From Treponema sp. (GTDB taxonomy: Bacteria > Spirochaetota > Spirochaetia > Treponematales > Breznakiellaceae), in NCBI GenBank assembly GCA_009785545.1, contig WQWD01000056.1:1-10841 (forward strand): 10,841 nt of DNA, written 5' to 3'. The position numbers and the translations under genes are program-made. Below, piece by piece: positions 1-8,127 of this stretch. The notes below the pieces were generated by a model, which was not told the origin of the DNA, ran no database searches, and saw nothing but the letters and a program-made list of their open reading frames with translations. Numbering within the stretch: position 1 is the first letter of the stretch; each line of letters opens with the position of its first letter.

Positions 1-1281
1 CCTTTATTTTTATGTGTTTTCTTATTTTTCTCTGTTTTTTCCGTTTGGGGGCTTAGTTTAGATGAAGCTGTAAGCCTTGCAATCGAAAATAACCTTAATT
101 TGCAAAGACAGCAAATTGACTTGGCGGCCAGCAGTTTTTCGGAACGTAATTTGTGGTCGGAAATCTTTCCAACGATTAATGCGAACGCCACTGCCGGCTA
201 CAGCAACAATCTTTTCGGTACAATACAGCCAAGCGGTTCAGGGATACGTTATTCCATTGGTTTGGGGTTAAATCTTGGACTTAATGCCGGAATTCCTTAC
301 GTTATGAGAAATATCAGGCTGGCACATCAGAGTGATATTTTAAGATATGATGACGCTGTAAATCAGCTCAGTATTCAGGTTACAAGAAGGTTTTATGCGC
401 TTTTAGCAGATCAGAATAATTTGCTTTTGCTGGAAGAAATCCTTAATCTGGCTCTCAGGCAATTTAACAGAAGTGAAATATCATTTCAAAACGGGCTTGT
501 CGGAGAGCTCTCTGTTTTGCAGAGCAGATTGGCTCTTGAAAACGCACGGTTTAATTTGAGTGCGGCGCAGACTGCCCATCTTAACAACAGAGCCGAATTT
601 TTTGCCGCGCTTGGTATAACACCTGACCCTGACATCGAATTGTTAGGTGAAATTAATATTGTCAGGATTGAGGCCGACTCGGAATTTCTTGTCAGGGAAC
701 ATCTTGATTCAAGACCCGACATTGTAAGAAATACTCAGGAAATTGAACGGCTGGCTAATTTGCAAAGGCAAACTGTTATGCAAAACAGGGCTCCCAATCT
801 GAATCTTTCTGTAAACTGGGGAAGTTCTGCTTTTGATCCGTTTGCAGATTCAATAAGCGCAACTGCCAGCCTTAACATTCCGATTGATTCGTGGATTCCC
901 GGAACTTCAAGAGGGCAGGCTGTTTCAAGAGCCGCCGATTCGGTTGAAAAAGCGAGATTGGATCTTGCGATGACAAGAGATTCGGCAAAAACGCAAATTC
1001 GTACATTAACCGCTTTATTGCGAAATTCTTGGGATAATATTCTGATTGCAAGGCTTGGTTTTGATGTCGCTCAGCGTACATTTCAACTAACGGAGCAGGG
1101 GTTTTTAAATGGAACTGTTGAAGCTCTTGTTTTAGAAGATACCCGCAATAATATGGCAAACGCAAGTCAGCGTGTTTTAATAACAGAGCTTGCGTATTTA
1201 AATATGATACTGGATCTTTCGGCAGCTTTAAATGTCGACTGGAAAAATCTAATAAACAATTTTGGAGTTACAGGTGAATAG
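1..1281 (+). CDS. TolC-family outer-membrane efflux protein (5' partial)
   Basis: Outer-membrane factor forming the exit duct of a tripartite efflux pump. The frame is open from base 1 to the TAG at 1279-1281, giving 426 visible residues; the family usually has about 420-480, so only a few N-terminal residues are missing. The first visible residues are a hydrophobic, Phe/Leu-rich signal-peptide core ending near SVWG, followed by LSLDEAVSLAIENN, the standard opening of an OEP domain. Two OEP repeats are visible, roughly residues 20-205 and 215-415, rich in heptad-like helices; the second opens after the characteristic LDSRPDI (about residues 234-240). A start at the TTG at 100 or the out-of-frame ATG at 77 would lose the signal peptide and domain start, so neither is the real start. 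The gene overlaps the adaptor gene by 8 bases and heads an adaptor-pump operon. Family assignment is secure; the exported substrate is not determinable. Confidence 0.93.
   Translation, partial: PLFLCVFLFFSVFSVWGLSLDEAVSLAIENNLNLQRQQIDLAASSFSERNLWSEIFPTINANATAGYSNNLFGTIQPSGSGIRYSIGLGLNLGLNAGIPYVMRNIRLAHQSDILRYDDAVNQLSIQVTRRFYALLADQNNLLLLEEILNLALRQFNRSEISFQNGLVGELSVLQSRLALENARFNLSAAQTAHLNNRAEFFAALGITPDPDIELLGEINIVRIEADSEFLVREHLDSRPDIVRNTQEIERLANLQRQTVMQNRAPNLNLSVNWGSSAFDPFADSISATASLNIPIDSWIPGTSRGQAVSRAADSVEKARLDLAMTRDSAKTQIRTLTALLRNSWDNILIARLGFDVAQRTFQLTEQGFLNGTVEALVLEDTRNNMANASQRVLITELAYLNMILDLSAALNVDWKNLINNFGVTGE
1264..1267 (+). promoter_or_regulatory. Shine-Dalgarno deciding the GTG start of the adaptor
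   Basis: GGAG lies 6 bases before the GTG at 1274, inside the end of the TolC gene. The more upstream in-frame TTG at 1262 overlaps this site and has no ribosome-binding site of its own, so GTG 1274 is preferred. Confidence 0.7.
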
Positions 1282-2188
1282 AAGTAAAATTGTTACTATT
1301 GTGATAGTTGCTTTAGTAGTGTTGTTTGCGGGGCTGATAGCGATTAATTTGCTTGGGTTAAATGAGGATGATTCGGCGCAGGCTGGCAGGGGCGGTACTC
1401 GTATGCCGACTGCGGTTCGTGTAACGCCTGTTGAATCCGGCACTATCGAAAGAAGCGTGATTTTAAACGGCGAAATACTTGCACGTAACCAGGTTATAAT
1501 TTTCCCGACTGTCGGCGGAAGACTTGCCCAAATGAGAGTAAATATCGGAGACAGAGTAAATGCAGGTGTTACCGTTGCGATGATCGATCCGTCAAGGCCC
1601 GGTGAGGTTTTTTCACACAGTCCCGTTGTGTCTACTGTTTCGGGGACTGTTTTACACGCTCCGTTTCATGTTGGTGACACACTCTCGACACAATCGGGGG
1701 TTATTGTTGTTGGCGATCTGACTCAGTTGGTAATTGAAACTCATGTTCCTGAAAGATTTGTAGCCGCTGTTACTCCGGGTATGACTGCTTTATTACGTTT
1801 TGAAGCTTTGGGGGGCGAAACATTTAACGCCCAAGTAACTGAAATAAGCCCGGTTTTAGATCCTGTAACCCGCACTCTGCGAATCCGTCTGGGGTTAGTC
1901 AACCATGATCCACGCATAAGAGTTGGAATGTTCGCTACAATATCACTTGTTACAAACAGAAGTGTTAATGTTCCGGTGATCCCAAGGACAGCCGTTATCG
2001 CCACTCACGGCGCATGGACTGTGTTCGTTGTAGATGAAGACAATATCGCCCACAGACGCACAATAACACTGGGTCTTGATGACGAAGATTTTATCGAAGT
2101 TTTAAGCGGCGTTGAGTTAGGTGAAAATGTTGTCAGCGCAGGGCAGAATCTTATTGCAGACGGCGATTCTGTTCGTTTAGTGAATTAA
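1274..2188 (+). CDS. RND efflux periplasmic adaptor (membrane fusion protein), hairpin-less
   Basis: Links the inner-membrane pump to the outer-membrane duct. GTG start at 1274, 304 residues. A hydrophobic segment (about 6-28) is either an uncleaved anchor or a signal peptide ending near AQA (35-37). Two lipoyl half-motifs follow: residues 72-106 (VGGRLAQMRVNIGDRVNAG) and 117-147 (VSGTVLHAPFHVGDTL). They are joined by only about 10 residues (SRPGEVFSHS) where most adaptors carry a long alpha-helical hairpin. A beta-barrel domain (about 150-225, with the typical PVLDPVTRTLRIR) and a membrane-proximal domain (226-303) complete the fold. Absence of the hairpin was described for Borrelia burgdorferi BesA, so this may be the spirochaete style rather than a deletion. 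The start overlaps the TolC stop by 8 bases and the stop is 24 bases before the pump gene, so the three are surely co-transcribed. Confidence 0.92.
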   Translation: MNRSKIVTIVIVALVVLFAGLIAINLLGLNEDDSAQAGRGGTRMPTAVRVTPVESGTIERSVILNGEILARNQVIIFPTVGGRLAQMRVNIGDRVNAGVTVAMIDPSRPGEVFSHSPVVSTVSGTVLHAPFHVGDTLSTQSGVIVVGDLTQLVIETHVPERFVAAVTPGMTALLRFEALGGETFNAQVTEISPVLDPVTRTLRIRLGLVNHDPRIRVGMFATISLVTNRSVNVPVIPRTAVIATHGAWTVFVVDEDNIAHRRTITLGLDDEDFIEVLSGVELGENVVSAGQNLIADGDSVRLVN

Positions 2189-2212
2189 ATCTGCCTCAAA
2201 ACGGAGAATTAA

Positions 2213-5200
2213 ATGAGTATTATTGATTATTCGGTTAAGCGTCCTGTAACAATTGTAATGTTCTTTGCGCTCATTATTGGCGTCGCAATGACTTTGCTTA
2301 CTAATCTTTCTATGGATCTTTTCCCTTCTGTGGATAGGCCTGTTTTCTCCGTCGTTACACGCTTTCCGGGAGCGGGACCTGTCGATGTAGAACGGAATGT
2401 AACGGAACGCCTTGAACGGGCGCTTTCATCGTCAAGGGGTCTTGTCAATATGACAAGTAACTCGTCTTTTGAGCAGAGCTGGATCAATCTTGAATTTGCT
2501 TACGGTACAGATATGGACAGAGCTGTCAATGACGCTCAAATCCTTTTAAACAGAATTGTCAATTCACTGCCTGACGGCGTAACAACTCCGATTGTGCGGC
2601 GTTTTGATATGAACGCTTTGCCGATTATGCGCCTTGTTGTCAGAGGGAATTATCCGCCTGATCAACTTCGTATTTTTGCGGAAGACGAAATCCGTCCGCA
2701 TATCGAAAGAATCGAAGGCGTAGCGGCAGCGGAAGTAACAGGCGGCGCTATGCAGTTAGTCACGGTTGAAGTTTCGCTTAACCGTCTTGCGGCGTTCAAT
2801 TTGACGTTAAGCGATGTTTCAAATGCGTTCAGAGGACAAAATGTTTTGTCTTCGGGCGGAAATATGCGCAGGGGAACTCGTGAATATCAAATTATGACGC
2901 AGGAAGAGCTGGTAAACATCGAGCAAATAAGAAGGCTTGTTGTAAAAACGGTAAATGTTTCCGGCAGGTATCAATTAATTCGTATCGAAGATATTGCCGA
3001 TGTAATGCTTGTTTATGATGATAATGCCGCAAGAGTTCATGTAAATGGGCAAGGCGGCGTTTATATTCAGATAACAAGCGAGAGCGACAGCAACCAAATC
3101 AGAGTATCTGACAGTGTGCAGGAAGCTCTTGTAGAAATTAATGATATGCTTCCTCCGGGATTAACGCTTTCTGTTCTTTCAGATAACACAACGATGATTC
3201 GTTCAACGCTGGATCAGGTTTATGCCAATGCGCTTCAAGGAGCCGTTTTGGCAATGATCATACTAATGTTGTTTTTGCGTAATGCTAAAGCTACAATGAT
3301 AATCGGCTTTTCCATTCCAATTTCGATTCTGCTGACTTTAATGTCCATGTCGATTTTTGGTTTTACTTTAAATTTGATGACGCTGACAGGTTTAATAATG
3401 GGAATGTGTATGACGCTGGATGCTTCGATTGTAATTATCGAAAATATACACAGTTACCGTGAGCGCGGCGCTAAAAGCAAAGTTGCCTCGATTTTGGGCA
3501 GCAGAGAAATGTTACGTGCTATTACGACGTCAACTGTAACAACTCTTTGTGTTTTTATCCCGTTAATTATTTACAGAAACGATTTGCAGGAGATGGGTCT
3601 TTTGTTCAGCGATTTGATATTTACGGTTGTTATTTCGCTTGCAGTCTCACTTGTTGTCGCAATTACGCTTGTTCCGTGTTTATCGGGTTCGATACTAAAG
3701 TTAAATACAAGAAAACAAAAACCTTTAAAAAATCCGACTGTACGTTTTATTGATGAAAAAATCGAAGGTATTTTGCGTTCTTTGGAAAACGGTTATAAAA
3801 AAGCTTTGGATTATTGCCTTTCTCACAGGGTTGTAATATTAAGCCTTGTTGTTTTAATTCTTGTCTATTCGCTTCTGCAATTCAGCAGTATAGGCATGAA
3901 TATGTTTGTGCGTATGCGCACCGACGATACCGTAAATATAAACGTATCTCTGCCAAGAGGAACCGCTATAGATGAAACCGAAGCATTGTTATTCGAAATC
4001 GAAGAATTAATACAACGCCAAATACAAGGTTATATAAATATTGTATTAACAGCCAGGCGTGGAGGAGCAAATCAGGGAACAATACAAATAACCCTGCCTC
4101 CGCCCGGTCAGCAAATTGATACTCCTGATACGATTATCAGGAGGCTGTCTCCGCAGTTGAACTCAATTCCGGGAGCAAGAATAACTTTCAGGGCAGGCCG
4201 TGGAATGGGCGGCGGTGGCGGCGGCGGCGGGGGTGCGCCTATTGTAATCGCTGTAAGCTCAAGAGATCAAAATATGCTGGTAGCTACAGCCGAAGAAATT
4301 CAACATATAGTAATGAATCATCTGCCGGAAATTGAAAATGTTGCAATCAATATTGACGAAGGCTCGCCTCAATTACAAATTGAAATTGACCGTGACAGAG
4401 CGTCAAGTTTTGGGCTTTCACTTTCTACGATTGCTTCGGAAATACGTGCAGCTATGGACGGTGACATCGCCGCAACAATGAACCAAGGGCACAGGCTGAT
4501 AGACGTGCAGGTAAGACTTAGAGATTCCGACCGTCAAGGTTTGCCCAACCTTGACGCAATTTCGGTAATAAGCCGCAGCGGTGCGCGTGTTCCATTGTCC
4601 AATGTTGCCAACATTTCCGAAGGAAGAGCGCCTTCTTCAATCCGCCGGGAAAGGCAGGAACGGGTTCTTCGTGTAACGGGAGATCTTCCTCCGGGAATCG
4701 CAGTAACTGATGTGCAGCGCCGCCTTGAGCAGGTAATCAGCGAGAACCTTGTTTTGAGCGAAGGCGTATCAATTCGGTATCTTGGAGAAGCTGCGGAAAT
4801 TGAATCTTTTACAAACCTTTATATATTGATAATTGTCTCGGCGATTTTCCTTATATTCGGAATAATGGCGAGCCAATTTGAATCGTTCGTTGATCCGTTT
4901 ATAATTTTCTTTTCGATCCCGCTGTTGTTTATCGGGGTTATTTGGATATACAGGATTACAGGGGAAGCCATGACAATGTTCTCAATTGTCGGGATAATCG
5001 CTTGTGTAGGGGTTGTAATAAACAACGGTATTGTTCTTGTTGATTATACAAATACCTTGTGCGCCCGCGGCATGGGAGTAAGGGAAGCTTGCCTCGAGGC
5101 CGGCAGAAGGCGTCTTCGCCCCATTTTGATGACCAGCCTTACAACAATTCTTGGAATGACGCCAATTGCGTTTTTCCCCGGAGCCGGAGCCGATTCAATC

Positions 5201-5380
5201 CAGCCAATCGGTAAAACATTTGTAGGCGGTCTTTTTGTGAGTACGTTTATGACAATTTTTATTACTCCGATAATGTACTCTGTATTGAACTCATGGCGAA
5301 GTAAAAAACATAAAGTTATTGGCAGTCAGACCGCCGCTTCGGAAGAAATAACAGAGGGCAGTGAGGTAAGTCAGGCATAA
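2213..5380 (+). CDS. RND-family efflux pump, AcrB/MMPL-like inner-membrane transporter
   Basis: Proton-driven inner-membrane pump of 1055 residues, full length for the HAE-type RND family. ATG at 2213 follows GGAG (2203-2206) by 6 bases. The N-terminus (SIIDYSVKRPVTIVMFFALI) is the standard TM1 opening. A first periplasmic loop (about 32-335) is followed by TM2-6 (about 338-495), a second periplasmic loop (about 562-865) and the last TM block (866-1025). TM4 has GMCMTLDASIVIIEN with Asp403 at the position of AcrB Asp407; the neighbour equivalent to Asp408 is Ala404. In TM10 the AcrB Lys940 position is Asn937 (VINNGIVLVDY), as in many other pumps of the wider family. A run of nine glycines (666-674) lies in the second periplasmic loop. 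The substrate (drug, bile acid, lipid or other) cannot be read from sequence. The stop overlaps the stop of the convergent kinase gene by 10 bases. Confidence 0.95.
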   Translation: MSIIDYSVKRPVTIVMFFALIIGVAMTLLTNLSMDLFPSVDRPVFSVVTRFPGAGPVDVERNVTERLERALSSSRGLVNMTSNSSFEQSWINLEFAYGTDMDRAVNDAQILLNRIVNSLPDGVTTPIVRRFDMNALPIMRLVVRGNYPPDQLRIFAEDEIRPHIERIEGVAAAEVTGGAMQLVTVEVSLNRLAAFNLTLSDVSNAFRGQNVLSSGGNMRRGTREYQIMTQEELVNIEQIRRLVVKTVNVSGRYQLIRIEDIADVMLVYDDNAARVHVNGQGGVYIQITSESDSNQIRVSDSVQEALVEINDMLPPGLTLSVLSDNTTMIRSTLDQVYANALQGAVLAMIILMLFLRNAKATMIIGFSIPISILLTLMSMSIFGFTLNLMTLTGLIMGMCMTLDASIVIIENIHSYRERGAKSKVASILGSREMLRAITTSTVTTLCVFIPLIIYRNDLQEMGLLFSDLIFTVVISLAVSLVVAITLVPCLSGSILKLNTRKQKPLKNPTVRFIDEKIEGILRSLENGYKKALDYCLSHRVVILSLVVLILVYSLLQFSSIGMNMFVRMRTDDTVNINVSLPRGTAIDETEALLFEIEELIQRQIQGYINIVLTARRGGANQGTIQITLPPPGQQIDTPDTIIRRLSPQLNSIPGARITFRAGRGMGGGGGGGGGAPIVIAVSSRDQNMLVATAEEIQHIVMNHLPEIENVAINIDEGSPQLQIEIDRDRASSFGLSLSTIASEIRAAMDGDIAATMNQGHRLIDVQVRLRDSDRQGLPNLDAISVISRSGARVPLSNVANISEGRAPSSIRRERQERVLRVTGDLPPGIAVTDVQRRLEQVISENLVLSEGVSIRYLGEAAEIESFTNLYILIIVSAIFLIFGIMASQFESFVDPFIIFFSIPLLFIGVIWIYRITGEAMTMFSIVGIIACVGVVINNGIVLVDYTNTLCARGMGVREACLEAGRRRLRPILMTSLTTILGMTPIAFFPGAGADSIQPIGKTFVGGLFVSTFMTIFITPIMYSVLNSWRSKKHKVIGSQTAASEEITEGSEVSQA
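4208..4234 (+). repeat. GGN repeat coding for nine glycines in the pump
   Basis: Nine consecutive Gly codons, six of them in the pattern GGC-rich repeats, encode a poly-Gly run at residues 666-674 of the RND pump, between RGM and AP. It sits in the second periplasmic loop just before a porter subdomain strand (IVIAVSSRD), so it probably acts as a flexible linker. Trinucleotide repeats of this kind can change length by slippage without a frameshift. Confidence 0.8.
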
Positions 5381-8124
5381 AATTGCTTCAGTAATTCATC
5401 GATCAGCGATATTGCTTTGTCATATTCACCCGTTAGCTTGTAACGCAATATTGTACTTATGGTATCAAAACAGGCTGCTTGCGTAAAAGCTTGCAGCTTT
5501 TTGGCTGTTTGATTGATCGATGTTATGTCAAAATTAATCATTGCAGTTTTTAACGCAGCAAGTTCGTTTTTAAGTGTTTGTTTATTTATTGTTTCTTTTT
5601 GATTATCTTTATTTTGTTCTATTATGGTTTCATCTATTTTTCTAAGCAGTTTTTCAAGACTTGAAATAAAATTGCTGTGATGTTTTCTGATATAATTTAT
5701 ATTTCCATTTTGTCCTGCCATTTCCAAAGATTTAGCCGCTTCGCTTATTCCATTTGCGCCGATATTGGCGGATGCGCTTTTAAGCGCATGGAGATAGATT
5801 GTATACAAATGCAGATTTTCTTCTTCAAAACAAATTTCGATTTCCTTCATTTTACCTATACAGTCTTTGCGAAATACACCAAGGATTCTGATATAATAGT
5901 CAAATCTTCCGCCTGAGTTTTTTATTCCTTGTTTTGTGTCAAGATCGGCAATTTCTATGTTTTCATCGGTGTTAACATTTTTGAAAGAAGCAAAGTATTC
6001 AGTTGTCGGTTTTTGTTGTTTTTTCTGAGGAATCCACTTTTCCAAAATCAGACTTAATTTAAGCGTATCAATCGGCTTTGACAGAAAATCATTAAAATTG
6101 TTTTTAAGAAACATTTCTTTTGTGCCGGAAACAGCATTGGCAGTTAATGCGATAATCGGAACTTTTTTATTATGATTGCCTTTTGTTTCCAGGTTTCTGA
6201 TATAAGAGACTGCTTCGATGCCATTCATTCCCGGCATCATGTGATCCATAAAAATTAAGTCGTAATGTTTTAATTTGGCAGCTTCTATCGCTTCTTCCCC
6301 GCTTCCGCACAGATCAATTTGCATATTATACGGCAGCATAAGACCTTTTGCTACTCTCAAATTAGTATTAATATCATCAACGATTAAAACTTTTGCTTTA
6401 GGCGCGGCAAATTTTACCATTGATATGCCTTTTTCATAACGAATGCGATTATCTGAAGCGCCGTTTAAAACGTTAGCGACAGGTATTGAAAATATCGGAG
6501 TTGTAATTACGCTTATATTTTCGTTGTGGGTATTTTTCCCGAATTCCGAAATTAAAACAATCCTCGAATCATAGTTTAATTGTTTATATGTTTCTTTTAC
6601 TTTGTCATACAATGCAAGCGATATAAAAATATAAGCAAATCTTTTAATTGATAAAGCGTTATAGAATTCTTCATAAGTTTCTGCAAGTTTGTAATCAATT
6701 CCAAAACCTCTCATGGCTTGGGCAATGGAATTGGCGGAAACATTACGCTGCTCAAAGATAAGCACATTTTTGCCTTTTGCATTTTCGATTTCCGCAAATT
6801 TTTCCTGGCTGAGAATTTTTTGCGGCAATGTAATTGTAAAAACGCTGCCTTTCCCGTACTCTGATTCAACTTCAATTGTTCCATTCATTGCTTTTGTCAG
6901 TCCCAGTGCTATGGCGAGCCCCAATCCTGTTCCTTCAATTCCTTTGTTTTCCATTGTGTCGAATTGGCTGAATTCATCAAATATTTTGTCAAGATTTTCT
7001 TTTTTTATTCCTCTGCCGCTGTCAGAAATTACAATTACAAGATTTACTGTATCATCAGTAACAGAGCCGTTGATGGAAAATGATACAAATCCGCTATTTG
7101 TGTATTTTACGGCATTATTTAAAATGTTCAGCATTATCTGACGGATTCTTATGGAATCGCCCAAAAGAATGTTCGGCAAATTGTTGTCTATATTTACAAC
7201 AAAACGGATATTGGAATCATACGCCTGTATTTTAATAATATTAATAATATCTATCGCCAGAGATGAAAGCCTGTATTCTTCCGCAGTAATTTCAAGTTTG
7301 CCTCTCTCAATTTTTGAAAAATCCAGAATATCATTGATAATTGATAAAAGGTTAGACCCCGCCTGTTTTATCGCAAGAATATGTTCTTGTGTTGAATCCG
7401 GTATTTTTTCGCGTATTGCAAGTTCTGTCATGCCGAGTATTGCGTTCATCGGCGTGCGTATTTCGTGGCTCATTCTTGCCAGGAATTGACTTTTTGCCTT
7501 GTTGCTTTCCTCTGCTATTTCTATCCTGCGCATTTCATTATGCATTGCTTTTTGTTCGGTTATATCATTGAACAGCAGCATAATTCCCGCATTATTTGAT
7601 TTTTCGTCCTGCATTGGCGTAATTAAAATGGAATAGGTGCGGAGAGAATCACTTCGACTGAAATCAATTTCTTCTTCAAGGGTAATTGTTTTTTTTTGGC
7701 TGATTGCTGTGTTAAGCGCTTTTATGAAAACTTTGTTTTTTTCTTCATTTACAATTGGCAGAAAAATTTCATTTATATGTTTGCCGTTCAGAAAAACAAA
7801 ATTATCTATGTTTGCTGCCTGTAAATAAGTCTGTGACGCATAAGCGAAACGGCCGTTAGAATCAAAAAGTAAAAGTATGTTTGTCGTGTTTTCCAAAACA
7901 AGATTGAAAAATTTTTGTTCTTCTTTAAAAGCGCTGTGTAATATTCCGTCAATTCGATCCTGCGCGATTACAACTTGCCTCGATCTTGTAAAGTTTATTT
8001 CCGCTAATGCCAGTTTTCTTTTTAAACTGCGGATTTCCTTTTTTAATTCTTGAGTTGTTTGTTCTGCCGCAGTTTTTGTTTCATGCTCTTCCATTTTTTT
8101 ATCGTTTTCCATGAGCAGTCCCAT
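5371..8124 (-). CDS. Soluble hybrid sensor histidine kinase (PAS-HisKA-HATPase-pseudoREC-REC-HPt)
   Basis: Multi-step phosphorelay kinase of 917 residues without membrane segments, so cytoplasmic. Domain order: coiled coil (about 15-60), PAS (about 70-190, NILLLFDSNGRFAYAS), HisKA with phospho-His220 (MSHEIRTPMNAIL), and HATPase with N box Asn337, G1 Asp368 (DSGRGI) and G2 GTGLGLAI (398-405). A degenerate receiver (about 452-552) lacks the acidic pair, phospho-Asp and Lys. A true receiver (578-698) has Asp583/584, phospho-Asp627, Thr661 and Lys683. HPt carries His779 (LHALKSASANIGA), and a further helical tail spans about 845-917. ATG 8124 follows the FIST stop by 3 bases but has no clear Shine-Dalgarno; ATG 8112 (after a weak GGGA) is an alternative. 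Phosphate would flow His220-Asp627-His779 to an unlinked response regulator. Its partner input is probably the FIST protein encoded just upstream. Confidence 0.93.
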   Translation of the reverse strand: MGLLMENDKKMEEHETKTAAEQTTQELKKEIRSLKRKLALAEINFTRSRQVVIAQDRIDGILHSAFKEEQKFFNLVLENTTNILLLFDSNGRFAYASQTYLQAANIDNFVFLNGKHINEIFLPIVNEEKNKVFIKALNTAISQKKTITLEEEIDFSRSDSLRTYSILITPMQDEKSNNAGIMLLFNDITEQKAMHNEMRRIEIAEESNKAKSQFLARMSHEIRTPMNAILGMTELAIREKIPDSTQEHILAIKQAGSNLLSIINDILDFSKIERGKLEITAEEYRLSSLAIDIINIIKIQAYDSNIRFVVNIDNNLPNILLGDSIRIRQIMLNILNNAVKYTNSGFVSFSINGSVTDDTVNLVIVISDSGRGIKKENLDKIFDEFSQFDTMENKGIEGTGLGLAIALGLTKAMNGTIEVESEYGKGSVFTITLPQKILSQEKFAEIENAKGKNVLIFEQRNVSANSIAQAMRGFGIDYKLAETYEEFYNALSIKRFAYIFISLALYDKVKETYKQLNYDSRIVLISEFGKNTHNENISVITTPIFSIPVANVLNGASDNRIRYEKGISMVKFAAPKAKVLIVDDINTNLRVAKGLMLPYNMQIDLCGSGEEAIEAAKLKHYDLIFMDHMMPGMNGIEAVSYIRNLETKGNHNKKVPIIALTANAVSGTKEMFLKNNFNDFLSKPIDTLKLSLILEKWIPQKKQQKPTTEYFASFKNVNTDENIEIADLDTKQGIKNSGGRFDYYIRILGVFRKDCIGKMKEIEICFEEENLHLYTIYLHALKSASANIGANGISEAAKSLEMAGQNGNINYIRKHHSNFISSLEKLLRKIDETIIEQNKDNQKETINKQTLKNELAALKTAMINFDITSINQTAKKLQAFTQAACFDTISTILRYKLTGEYDKAISLIDELLKQFYA

Positions 8125-8127
8125 AGG

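Noticed and set aside
77..271. Short plus-strand frame with ATG near the left edge
   Set aside because: It lies in another frame of the TolC gene, whose frame 1 continues cleanly from base 1 with signal peptide and OEP motifs.
5485..5502. Inverted repeat AAAAGCT-TGC-AGCTTTT followed by T, as a terminator for the pump operon
   Set aside because: The 7-pair stem has only two G-C pairs and lies inside kinase coding sequence about 105 bases past the pump stop. It is too weak to call an intrinsic terminator.
6713..7489. Two plus-strand open frames inside the kinase gene (142 and 112 codons)
   Set aside because: They lie opposite well-conserved HisKA and HATPase coding sequence, have no recognisable domain, and have a composition typical of antisense shadows.
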